From Cryptomeria japonica (lineage: Eukaryota; Streptophyta; Pinopsida; Cupressales; Cupressaceae): a stretch of DNA of 64,000 nucleotides. Numbering within the stretch: the stretch's first letter is position 1; each line of letters starts with the position of its first letter. A program made the position numbers and the translations under genes. Shown in pieces: positions 35,845 to 47,149 of the stretch. The notes below the pieces were generated by a model. It saw nothing but the letters and a program-made list of their open reading frames with translations. It had not been told where the DNA came from and did not search any database. The stretch is from assembly GCF_030272615.1 (NCBI RefSeq), contig NC_081409.1:532248291-532312290 (forward strand), in the 5' to 3' direction.

Positions 35845-36798
35845 TGTTGGAAACCAATAACACTAAGAGGAGGGGGGGGGGGGGGTTGAATCAGTGTTAT
35901 ACCAGAATAATAGTTTTTAGCCTAATTAAAACATGCATACACCAACCGGTATACTGGTACATACAGAATTGAAAGAAGTAAAGAAACCAATATGCCAATC
36001 ACATAAATGAGAACCATAGAACATAGATTTATACGTGGAAAACCTCAAAGAGGAAAAACCACGATGGGATTTGTGACCCACAATATCAATCCACTAGCCA
36101 TATGAAGAGATATTACAAAATATGAGGGGCCTACACTTGCAGGAAGTCTTACAGCCTAGAGCACACTTTTCAATTATAAAAGGAGCCTCACTATCTACAT
36201 AAAATTCCAAACTATAATCCGAAGAAGTGTGAACTGCTAAGATAGCATCTTCTATGCCAGGATACAGTTCTGATTTAAGCTCTGTCTATTCCGGTCTGAA
36301 ACCCTAAACCCTTTGCCTAAATAACCCTTACATTAATTTCCTCGCATACATGATCTCTCTGATATATTTTGCATCATATTACATTCACATATCCATAATC
36401 TCCTATCACATGTCTCTTCTCTATACCTGTCAAAATGATCTATCAAACTATCATATATACCCTATACAAATTTACATGCCTTATGTTGGCTTACAAAGAT
36501 ATATACAATATCAAATTATATGTCAGCCAGATAACATAAATGCATAAACATTAGAATTAATTGCCGATGCCGGATCCAAGATATGTCAGCCTCCAATACC
36601 GATAACCTTTACTAAACCATGTCGACCTGCATTGCCGGTGACCAAAGATATCCTTCTTCCCTATCGGTGTTGGTGTTGATGCCGGTGAAGTATTTGTGAG
36701 GCGCTTGCCGGTACACCATAGAACCAAAACATGAATCCGAAACACAATACCATGTTGCCATCAATGACAAAATAGTGAAACAAACCAATTTGCCAACA
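35845..36798 (-). repeat. Element G 3' LTR
   Basis: Runs TGTTGGAAACC to GCCAACA. Contains a 14-G run at 35872-35885. Confidence 0.93.
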
Positions 36799-37053
36799 AT
36801 ATCCCTCTTTGGCATTGATGGCAACACTCATGTGAAAAATGGTCAAGGTTTCATTTGCCAGTTTTATCCTACCCTGCTGCCCCTGAGCTGAATATGCAAA
36901 ATACTCCATATCTCCATAACTCCCCCTAATGTATACAACTCCTTTTATTCTTTTTCACATCTATACTACTCCCCTTTGACATCAATGCCATCAAAAATTT
37001 CTAAAAAGAATGTCAAAGAATAAGAACTGTATAATGAACATCCCAAAAATGTC

Positions 37054-37638
37054 TTACCGAAGCTTGACAAATTTCAATTTTTTTGGATAAGCCTTCTCTA
37101 GTAACTCCAGATAAGTATCCCAACTAGTTTTGAATGTGCCGGAAATAGATACAAGTCCACTCAATAAATGTGCAATAGACTCTTTCTCATTTACCTCTAC
37201 TAGTGTGGGCTTTCCCACCATATCCATGCATTCTTTCTTATGTACATTGAGTGAATCCAATTGGGGACTCACCAAGCCTCTCAGACTTCTATCTCTTCTT
37301 ATTAATTTGTCACTTTCCTTCTCAAGAACAAAAATTTGGTTCTCCAAAATCAAAATTTGACCATCAATGGATGTAGTTAATGAAATTAGTCCATCAAAAG
37401 AGTTAGCTATACTTGTAGTTTTCTCCTGAATTTCTTTAATATTTTTATCCACATTAGCTGTAAGTATTTAAGTGTTACAACATACCCTATATATATTTGT
37501 ACATTGATTCAAAGAATTTTCTATTAGTTTCAGCTTCTCATCAATCTTTTTCTTCTCTGATTCAATTACCTGATCAAATGCAACCCTCTTAGCCTGAGTA
37601 AAACTTTCTAGTGCTTGCCAGTTTTCTTTGATACCAAT
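37054..37638 (-). pseudogene. Element G ORF2 C-terminal remnant
   Basis: The 132-aa piece 37452-37054 is a coiled-coil tail closely similar to D 27519-27004 (shared LRGLVSPQLDS and HKKECMDMVG). Upstream, to the PBS remnant, decayed codons of the same region continue. Only the end of the protein is retained. Confidence 0.75.
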
Positions 37639-38596
37639 TGTTGGAAACCAATAACACTAATTGGGGGGGGGTGATGAATCAGTGTTATACTAGAATAATA
37701 ATTTTTAGCTTTATTAAAACATGCATACACCAACCGGTATACCAGTACATAGATAATTCAAAGAAGTAAAGAAACCAATAAGCCAATCACATAAATGAGA
37801 ACCATAACACATAGACTTATACGTGGAAAACCTCAAAGAGGAAAAACCACGGTGGGATTTGTGACCCACAATATCAATCCACTGTCCATATGAAGAGATA
37901 TTACAAAATATGAGGGGCTTGCACTTGCAGGAAGGCTTACAGTCTAGAGCACACTGCTCAATCACAAAAGGAGCCTCACTGACTACATAAAATTCCAAAC
38001 TACAATCTGGAGAAGTGTGAACTGCTAAGATAACATCTTCTATACCTGGATACAGTTCTGTTTTAAGCTCCCTCTGTTCCGATTTGAAACCCTAAACCCT
38101 TTGCGGGAATAACGCTTACATGAATTTCCTTGCATACATGATCTCTCTAATATATTTTGCATCATATTACATTCACATATCCATAATCTCCTATCATATG
38201 TCTCTTCTCTATATCTGTCAAAATGATCTATCAAACTGTCATATATACCCAATACAAATTTGCATGCCTTATGTAGGCTTACAAAGATATATACAATATC
38301 AAATTATATGTCGGCCAGATAACATAAATGCATAAACATTAAAATCAATTGCTGATGTCAGATCCAAGATATGTCGGCCTCCAATACTGATAACCTTTAC
38401 TAAACCATGTCGGCCTGCATTGCCCGTGACCAAAGAAATCCTTCTGCCCTACCGGTGCTAGTGCCGATGTCGGTGAAGTATCTATGAAGTGCCTACTGAT
38501 ACACCATAGAACCAAAACATGAAGCCGAAACACAATACCATGTTGCCATCAATGTCAACATAGTGAAACCAACCAATTGAGTGTCAATTGCCAACA
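37639..38596 (-). repeat. Element G 5' LTR
   Basis: Runs TGTTGGAAACC to GCCAACA. Contains a 9-G run at 37663-37671. Confidence 0.93.
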
Positions 38597-38601
38597 AATT
38601 T

Positions 38602-39769
38602 GTCATCGATCCTTTATCAAATAAACCTTGTCAATTTTGATCAATTTGCCATTGGTCTTTGTCATTATCACTTTAATAAACTTTTGGTCCTTGTCAATTA
38701 TCTTCTTGATCATCATCATCATCATTCATTTATTAGATTAATTGTGTCATGACATTGTTTTGACCTATTTCATTCATTTTCTTCTTTCTAGGTTTTAATA
38801 ATGATTTAATTATTAATCATTTCCAACATCATCCTTAGGATAAATGAATTTATTCATTTACCCTATGTCTTGTGTCACAATTAAATATTTTATTTAATTG
38901 GCTAATTTCCCTTTTGTGGGCTCATTAATAAATGATAAATTATTAATTATTCCCACATTTCTCTCCCTTAATTTTCTCCTAATTTTGTCATAATTTGTCA
39001 TCTCTAATTTCATGCTTCCCATTTCCTATAATTTATCCCACCATTTCTCCACTAGTTTGTCTCCACCTTTTTCTCAAACCATAAGCTATTTTTTCTCCAA
39101 TTTGTCCTAAATCATGAAGCATAATTTAAGGCCAATTTGTTATAAATCATGAACCATAAATCTCTCTTCAATTTTTCATAGAAACTTGTCAACCAATTTG
39201 TCATATTTTGTCATATCAATTATGCCATTTTTGAATAAATTTGCCTCTTCCATTTGCCTTGATTTTCTCATGTCATTTTGGAGACAATTTTCTCTATAAA
39301 TCGATTTAATTTTTCAGTCATTTAAACAACCACAATTTGAGTACCCTTATTCTGTCACTTTCACTTTGCGAATTTTCTTTCAATCATGATTTGCACTTAT
39401 TGGTGAAACCCACATAATTTGGTGGAAAAATAATAACAATGGTGTCTAAGGAAGGAGATTTCTGCATACGGTTGATGTTTTAGTTTTGAAATCTTGTCTT
39501 TCTTCCTCTATTGAATGTGATAGGATCATTTCTTAGCTTATTAGGGTTTGTGGTTATATAATTGATGGCTTTGATGCTTTCCATGATTCCTATGTACACT
39601 CATCAATGTCACATTTAAATGGAGGAAAATGGTGAAAATTATTCGAGTAGCATAAAAAAGTAGAAAACAATGGTTAGAGATCGATTTGAGATTGATCAAA
39701 CAATTAAAATTATAAATGATTTCAACATGACACAAGAGCCTAATTTATTCAAGGTGGTGGAAGAAACAC
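38602..39769 (+). other. Resumed element C LTR and flank, no gene seen
   Basis: AT-rich sequence with repeated AATTTGTCAT and TTTTCTC phrases. No coding signal until about 39770. Confidence 0.4.
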
Positions 39770-41667
39770 TTGCAGGCTATGAGGATAAGAAAAAGTAAGA
39801 GTGGAATGTACAACAATAAATGGTTTTGTTTGGTGCCAGCAAGTGGTAATATTGTTAGTTCTCTAAATGAACACATGCAATCAAAGAAGAACACCACTAC
39901 TGTATATGAGGATTCACATGATACAATTATTTTAAGGATTGGAACATCTGAGAGACCTAAGAATCCTACCAATGATATGTCCCAACAAAGTATGACTAGG
40001 TTCTTGGTCCCATCACCACCATCTATATTACATAGGGATTCTACAAGTGCAAATACTTCTACTTTAGGTGCGTTAACTACACAAGTTTAAATTTATTTTG
40101 AATATGATTTGTTGGAATTTGTACATTATTTGTGTTATCATCTTATTAAAGGTCATTCATCACCATTGATGCTTCAATTTTGGGGGTACTGGTATTCCCA
40201 TATTAATATAAATGGGGAGAGATTATACACAAAGGTCCTAATGGATGATCCAAGGGGTAAAAAATTATGTACCATAAACAAGCATACCAAGATGATGCTA
40301 TGTGATGAGGGTAATTAATATCGTATTGATGGCATATATTGGCATATTTATTGCAAGAGGGCTTCTGAGACATTTATCTCATTTGAATCATTGACATATA
40401 GCTTTGTAAGATCATTCCACATTGCGATGAATTTAGGATGTGTTTATATCATGAATCAAGGTGTGCCAATAAAAGACATGGGAAGGATACAGGGAGAGTG
40501 AGAAGACTAGACTATTTGTCTCAAATTGAACATAGAATAGCTACTAGGGTTTCAAATGGTAGCCAAAGATCAACAATGCAGGCTCTTTGGTGGGAAAAGA
40601 CAAAGGTTTATATACTCTCCGTTAGAATGAGATCCCTAAAGGAGTTGTTTGAATTGATAAAAATGAAGGATGTCTTTAGGTTTTGCAAGGATGTGTGTGA
40701 GGAGCATAAACAAGCAAAATTGTAAGGTTAAGATGTAGTTTGGGATTTTGTCAAGGATATCTTTCACAACTTGATGCATCCAAAGGTAGGGAGAAGGTAT
40801 AGTACATCCACTAAATCCCTTTATGAGATGATAAAGTTAGGAAGAGGTCCTATATTACATAGATTTATTATCTAGAATCTAGATAGTCCTTAAATTTATA
40901 TAACTTCGAGGCAAGTTAGAAAGTCATTGGCATACATATCAGGGGAGCACGACTACATTTTCACGGTAGTAGGAAAAGGTGTATGCTTCTTATATAACCA
41001 AACATGGTATAGATGGCTCAGGTATTGTGTACCTTGTTGAAGATAAAATTCTTGTAAAAAAGTTTGTTTGGTGGGTAGAAAAAAGTGATACATTGGTAGG
41101 TTTTTGTGGTAATAAAGAATAAAATCAATGTCAATCACATTTCTTGGTGATAGTTGGCGAGGGAGTTGCAAGCTACGATATCATAACAGATTCTTTTAAG
41201 AAAAATGTTATTGGGCACTATGCACATGTTATTATTGCAAATCCTTTACATGAAAAACTTACTCATTTAATTGTGCCTACTCATCCAACATGCAACAAGT
41301 TCAATGCAAATTTTGTTCATCAACAATGAGAAAAAATATAATTTTTGTGGAAGAGACATGTGGAAAAAAATTTGGGACCTATTATTGGCCATTCCTCAGA
41401 TGGGGATAGTAGAAGAAGACAACTTATGTTAATGAACTATTGTTCAACAAAAATTATTTTATATCAAATTTGTTTGGAAGGGTGGAGACTAAGTGGGTTG
41501 TATAATGGTTGCAATGTAATGAGATTGCATGACCAGGACTACATCCACATTGACAAAAAGCTAGTGAATCCTTTATTTAGTGGTCTACCAGATTTGATTT
41601 TAGGAGAAGAGTTGATAAGTTTTAATCATGTTAGGATTGTTTATAACACTTTTAAATTGGATCATCA
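39770..41667 (+). pseudogene. Uncharacterised plant ORF remnant, split by element I
   Basis: Gene-like peptides occur in shifting frames. Examples are ERLYTKVLMDDPRGKKLCTI (40220s), VIGHYAHVIIANPLHEKLTH (41200s), GPIIGHSSDGDSRRRQLML (41375-41430) and HDQDYIHIDKKLVNPL (41530s). I recall similar DGDxRRRxLML...QDYIHxxKKL proteins from many plants as uncharacterised, often repeat-associated sequences, but cannot name a family. The frame open at 41662 resumes after element I at 59533 (KLKNEDIEDRLIKLGFDIVH), allowing for one CATCA copy. Multiple stops and frameshifts make it a pseudogene. Confidence 0.5.
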
Positions 41668-42499
41668 TGTTGTCTTCAAAATCTGATTCCCTTTAACATC
41701 CTTAAAATAATATGGTTTAAAGCTTGGTGCAGAAGAGACATCAAAGATAAGGAAATTCTCAAGACAACATATGACAAGGTTTGATTAGACCTTCTACACT
41801 TCGGGCTTACTCAGAGCCTATGTGGGTATACCTTTGTGAATTAAACTCATGCTTTTAAACATACACCCACACCAAACCAGTCCAAAAAACTAGTGGATCT
41901 ATTCACCTTGAAATCAACTGAAAACAAAGAATGGAAATTGTACTTAAGTTCAACATTTTGATCAACAAAGCATGCAATAAACAACTTCAATTAATATCAG
42001 TGCCTTTATCCAAGGTCACAGAGTCATCTAAACTCAAATAAGACTCCTCAAACAAAACATCTTTATGCTTCCCGTCAACTTGGTTTCAATCATTCCTTGT
42101 ATATGCCTGACACCTATAAGAACTCAAGCATTCTAAACCAAGATATGGTCATCAAAATTCAAAGTTCCTTCCAGAAAGTTTACTGGTATGAGTGATCCCC
42201 GCCTCTTTAATTTCCCTCCTAAAGAGAAAAGCTAACGAACACTTCTACTAAAATTGCATTGCAATTCCATTCAAACAGAACAACCCTAGATTATTCAGAA
42301 TGAAAATAGTAAACAAATTTGTGAACAAACTTGAAGACAACACAGAGCTTTACTCAAAACCGATGGTCTGTATATTGATATTTAGTTCAAAAAATATTAC
42401 AAGAAATTTTGATTCTCCATTAGACTTATAAAAGCTCAGATAAATTTCTGCAGCGTTTTCTTACAATTTTTGCGATCTCTCATCCTCTAGTCCTAGTAT

Positions 42500-42508
42500 C
42501 CATTTATA
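42500..42508 (-). promoter_or_regulatory. Candidate TATA box of element I LTR
   Basis: TATAAATGG on the minus strand, also at 55025-55033 in the 5' LTR. If used, it places the long ORF in U3 and leaves about 800 bp of R-U5. Confidence 0.4.
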
Positions 42509-42604
42509 ACAACATGGATGCACAAAGCTTCGGACTTCTCGAGGAGAGTTTGTTACAATCATTTCTTTCAGAGTAAAGAGGTTACAAACTTTTTGCAAAA
42601 GCAG

Positions 42605-42925
42605 TTACAAACTCTTTTCAGCCTCTGTAGTTTCTTCAACAGTTTGTTCAGTTGCAACCTCTTCTATCTTTTCAGGGGCGCTCTCTAACTGTTCCGGATC
42701 ATGGGTGGCATATTTAATTGTCCACTCATTATACACTTCTTCTATCGGCCATGAGAAATTAATCGCTTTATCTTTAGTCTTAGTCAACCTTTTCCAAGAA
42801 TTTCTCATTTTGTTGACTTATGAATTGAGAAAAGCATAATGCGACTTAATTTTCTCTATCTCTTGTATTGTCACAACAAAGAAAGAAGCATCATCAAGAT
42901 CAATGATTCCTTTAATTCTTGCTGA
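42605..42925 (-). pseudogene. Out-of-frame extension of the LTR ORF, 3' LTR copy
   Basis: Directly after the LTR ORF stop, another frame is open for about 105 codons: EIEAKLSARIKGIIDLDDAS, then EEVYNEWTIKYATHD and a Glu/Thr-rich tail. It contains one TAA here. Both LTR copies share the frame offset, so it predates this insertion. It may be the former C-terminus of the LTR protein. Confidence 0.5.
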
Positions 42926-42929
42926 CAAT

Positions 42930-45251
42930 TTAGCTTCTATCTCCCTGCTCAGGGGTGATGGTTTTGAATTCTTCCATCATCTCTTGCTTTATTTCCTCTT
43001 CCACCAGGGCTGGATCTTTATTGGGCTGCTCAGCCTTTCTTGTTTCACATCTAGCATTATATATATCTATGTGCTGTTTCCATATAAATTGCATAAATGC
43101 TTCTGATGTGACAAAATTGTTATCAGCTAGAAAGGCACTACTTGCCTGCTTTATCTCAGGATCCCACTCTTGGCCTTTAAGTTCAGTGGAGGTAATATCC
43201 ATTCCAGCAGCAATGGGTTCTTCCGACATCCCTTCCTCCACTTCATCATAGGTGTACGCAATTTCCCCTAGACTACCCAATTGTAGGAGTTTCTCAGCTA
43301 CTGCTTGCTCATTTCCTATATGGATAGGGGATTGGGATGGGGAATACAAAGGTGTATCTGATTGTATTTCTTTCCCCACCCTTTTCTTCTTAGGGCTCTC
43401 TTGGATGTCGATGACATTTTGTATCTTCCTCTTTCCTTTGGAGGTAGAGGGCTCCCCTGTTGTAGGCACCAGCACACTATAACCTGATTTCTTATGCAGT
43501 GTGTAATCACTAGGAAGGATTGACTTGCTAGAAGCTGACCTACTAAGGATCATTCTGGCTTTCTCAGGGTTGCTCTTGATTACAGCTTCCCTCTTCTCCT
43601 TCAATGTCTGCATCACATCTTCAAAGCAAACAATCAAAAACTTTATTTTCTCTTCTAGTGGGAAAAAGCTAGACAATGGGTCATAGCTACCATCAAAGTG
43701 ATGCACAAAATCCAGGGCTTTCTTATAAGCCACCCACTTTTCTTTCCTTAGCTCCTGCTCATCTAGATCAAATTCATTTCTGATGACGTCTTCAGGAAAC
43801 TGGAATTGATGAGGCCTACCTCTGCATGCTACCTTCTTCCTAAACATACCGTTGAAGAATTCCTCTGGATCGACACACCTAGACATTGCAGTGGATAAAT
43901 GATAAGGTTTGAGGAAATCCTCAAAGCAATTCCAGCCTCCCTTTGTTATTACAAATTGGTGGGCTATGGTAGCTGTAGGGAAAATAGTCCCTTTACCCCT
44001 GCCTGTCAACTCTGCCTCTTGCAAGCAACCAATTTGTCTGAGGATCTCTGCGATTCCTACTTTGAGAGGGACCTAGTAAGGTAACAAAAATAGGGTGCCC
44101 CTAAAACCAAAAACTTTGAAAACAGTGGAGACTGGATATAAATAAATGTCACCCCAGTTATGAACAATTTTTATGTTCTCTGCGAATTCTTTTGGTCTCA
44201 TGAATTCCAGAAGAACTTTGGGGATTCTTGGGTTCTCAGAGCAGAAGAGAGTCCTTACTTTTGATGCAAAATATTTATCAAACTTTAGAAAACTGGCATC
44301 CTCTCTATCCCATGACAACACAGTACTCCATAATTGTACCGACATTTTTTCTCCTTCCTTCTCCTTAACCAGGTCTAGCCCACTGGCAAAATAATCAGCA
44401 CCTTTGAAGAGAAAAAGATGCATCAGGAGTGAGTACCATCCGAAAGGCCTATCTACCTTTCCATTCTTGATTCCTATCAACCCTCCATGAATAGCATCAA
44501 CAATATAAGCGGCATAATCAAATGTGATTGCAAGAGAAGGATTCAAAATCTGAGGGATCATTAACAAGTAATGATTTGGCATATTTGCTTCAACATCTTC
44601 TCCCAAAACTTGGCAAAGTGCCCAATACATTCCTTTAGCACTCAGGGTGAACATACTTAATGAGAAAGGCTCTTGTGTGTTAGGTCCTACAACTATTAAC
44701 CCTCCTATTTTCATAAAAAATTCCTTGAGAGGCCCACTCCTGAGATGACTCCTCTGTGCACCATAAATTTGGGTTAATGCTGTGAAGTTTATAGGTTCTA
44801 AAAAGTTTGTAAACTCATTAAGCCCAAATGCTGTCCTAAATTCTTCAGCATTAATTTCAACAAGGGTTCTCCCGTTTACATCCCGAATGCTCCTTGTGAC
44901 TGGATCATAGTTGAGCGCAATTTGGGTTAGCAAATCTGTGTCCATAAATACTCCTGGGACAACTAAATTCCTGACATCTAGTTCCCAGATATAGTTTTGC
45001 GGGGTAGGAGAATTTCTCATCCTGAATCCAACTTTAAACAACCCCAACCTAGACAATCCAACCTGTGGGTCTCTCAACCAATTACACTTGACATATAATC
45101 CTTCTCCTATCTTTAGACAGGAAGCCTTTGGCACTAACTCTTTTTCCTTTGATGCTTGATTAGTTGACAACGTCAACTGTTCTAAAAAATCATCACAAAC
45201 ACTCCTCTCTGAATAGTTAACCTTACCAGAAAATTCTCTTTTAGGAGCCAT
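42930..45251 (-). pseudogene. LTR-encoded ORF, 3' LTR copy (773 codons, one internal TAG)
   Basis: ATG at 45251 in a good plant context (AAAATGGCT), protein MAPKREFSGKVNYSERSVCD. One TAG at 44073-44075 interrupts it; the other LTR has CAG there. The first 430 residues look globular: VNGRTLVEINAEEFRTAFGL, SGPLKEFFMKIGGL, DRPFGWYSLLMHLFLF. A linker rich in Lys/Ser/Pro (SPKKKRVGKE, a possible nuclear signal) follows, then an acidic C-terminus. It is colinear without any indel with 57776-55455. No enzyme motif was recognised. By position it is the 3'-most ORF of the genomic RNA, where env or extra ORFs sit in other elements. Confidence 0.8.
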
Positions 45252-45889
45252 TTTGAAACTACAAGAAATGAATGCCACTCTTGAACAATCCTGCGACAAA
45301 TCAAATATCCTACTTAGAACACTGCACAAGAATTGCTACACAAAAATATGAGAGAACCTATTCTTTGCTTGAAGGAATTTGCTCTGCAACTGAACCGACT
45401 TGCTCTGTATCTGAGGAAAGTAACTCTGCGTCTGCTCTTCTGCAAAAGTCTTTAAAAGATATCTTTACCCGATTGTTAGGAAATCAAATATTTGTACTCA
45501 GGGCCTTAACTACAACATTGATCCCGCATGCTTTGGCCGTCCCTTCAAAATTGAATTCCTACAAGAATTCATATTTTCGCTCCAACAGGTCACAACATTC
45601 CTGCAAGTGTTTCATTTTTCTCTTTCGCAACTTCGCGAAGCATAACCATCGGGTAGCTTGGTCTTGTGAAATAATGCCAACCGTTCGATCAAAAGAAACT
45701 TGATCGAGTGTTAGGTTAACTAACAGCTTTAGCTTTACTCTGGGTCCCACTTTTCTATTGGCTACATGATACCACGTGGTGTCAAACCATTGGCCTTGAA
45801 ATTCCCTTCGCATTCCACTTGATATTGGCCACGTGTCTTTCTTTCATACCGTCGGTTCCACCTTGGCAGGCCCACACTTTCTTCTTAGA

Positions 45890-46445
45890 CCACGTATTAT
45901 CATGACACGTGGACGGCTCACGTTCACTCTCGCTATTTCACAGGGTATAAAGGACGAGCATCTTACCCTTGCGAAATAGCGTGGGCCGTCGGATCATCTC
46001 TTAAGCTGATCAGCTTTTAATCCTCTGAAAAGGCTCTCAGGAGGGGTGGGCCCACTGACTCATTGTGAACATTTGGCACCCAATCACTTTCAGAGCCGAC
46101 TTGTCACCTTCTTATTTGCCAAAAGGAAACCACGGGGCCCCACCTTTTTCATAACAGCTATATCCTCCAGGTCATCATCATGACACGTGGATGGCTCGCA
46201 TTCACTCTTGCTATTTCGCGGGGTATAAAGGATGAGCATCTTACCCTTGCGAAATAGCGCGGGCCGTTGAATCATCTCTTAAGCTGATCGACTTTCAATC
46301 CTCTGAAAAGGCTCTCAGGAGGGGTGGGCCCACTGACTCATCATGAACACCTGGCACCCAGTCACTTTCGGAGCTGACTTGTCACCTTCTTATTTGCCAA
46401 AAGGAAACTAGGGGACCCCACTTTTCTTCTTAGCAGCTATACCCA
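45890..46445 (-). repeat. 278-bp tandem duplication upstream of the LTR ORF
   Basis: Two copies, marked by GACACGTGG at 45904 and 46182 and TATAAAGG at 45946 and 46224. Each pairs a G-box (CACGTG) with a TATAAAG flanked by an inverted repeat, GCTATTTCGC ... GCGAAATAGC. The TATA is on the + strand, opposite to the ORF, so a bidirectional promoter is possible. It is present in both LTRs. Confidence 0.75.
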
Positions 46446-47002
46446 CCAAGTCATCTCCACCTGCGACCTGACTCACATCTGGGGCCCACCTTTTAGCCTT
46501 TTATCCTGACCCACTGACTGTTGTGACTTGTGCCACATGCCACCAACTTACTCACTGTCAACCACCAGCTAGACCATCTATGTGGCATGCCATGTGTTTT
46601 TCGCAACTTCGCTGGTTTTAAACTACGCGCAACTTCACCTAGCGAAATAACGCGAACCGTGGATCCATCTGCGAGATGCGCACTAGTTACTGGGCCCGAC
46701 AACTTTAGAAGAAAAACATATAAGGCATAAATTTTTTGACTAATTAACATAACCGCCTAGGCAAACAACAAGGGGGGACACTTTCTACGACCCCATGACC
46801 CATTACTTAAGTGAATAAAGTAACGAAAGATTAGAAACCAGAGGTTTTAGAACGAAACATAGGAGGATTTAAAATCAAAAACCCTTAAACCCTTGAGGTC
46901 TAGAACAAAGCTGAAGCATTTGGAACTACACCTTATTCAAAAATTCAACAAAACCATAGCCAATCATGGAAAAAGAGAAACCCATTTTAATCAGTGATAA
47001 CA

Positions 47003-47149
47003 GCGGCTCTGACTGGGGATGGTTGATCGCAAGGTCAACACAAGAAAACTTAGAAAACTCTGGAGAAACAGACCAAAACACAGACCAAAATAGAAAAGCA
47101 ATAAAGAAACAAAATATGTACAAACAAAGGACCTACCGTGCATGGACAT
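47003..47149 (-). other. Element I 3' untranslated stretch without a polypurine tract
   Basis: The sequence next to the 3' LTR (47003-47019) reads GCGGCTCTGACTGGGGA on the + strand. This resembles the element's own PBS inverted, instead of a purine run in the sense strand. Confidence 0.6.

Larger units (their letters stand above)
35845..38596 (-). mobile_element. Element G: internally deleted B/D-family LTR element
   Basis: LTRs of 954 bp (35845-36798) and 958 bp (37639-38596) enclose only 840 bp. The target duplication is AATTT (35840-35844 and 38597-38601). The interior keeps the polypurine side and the last part of ORF2 (37452-37054, with DSLNVHKKECMDMVGKPT). It jumps directly to a PBS remnant, TGATACCA, at 37629-37636. 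All of ORF1 and most of ORF2 are missing. Both LTR ends are intact and the TSD is perfect, so the deleted form probably moved as such. Confidence 0.93.
35530..39430 (+). repeat. Element C 3' LTR, split by element G (right end uncertain)
   Basis: TGTAGGCATCTAAAAATGG follows a purine tract and resembles the A LTR start. The LTR runs to 35844, is interrupted by G, and resumes at 38602 after the duplicated AATTT. No second copy is in the window, so the right limit near 39430 is a guess. No ORF was seen in its parts. Confidence 0.5.
41668..47002 (-). repeat. Element I 3' LTR (5335 bp)
   Basis: On the + strand it runs TGTTGTCTTC to GTGATAACA. In element orientation the ORF and its 278-bp tandem repeat come first, then a TATAAATGG (42500-42508, minus) about 830 bp before the LTR end. 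The rest would be R and U5. No purine tract flanks its start at 47003. Confidence 0.95.

Noticed and set aside
45272-45703. Plus-strand ORF near the LTR ORF start, repeated at 57778-58227
   Set aside because: It overlaps and opposes the start of the LTR ORF. It is duplicated only because the LTR is, and its composition shows no protein-like pattern.
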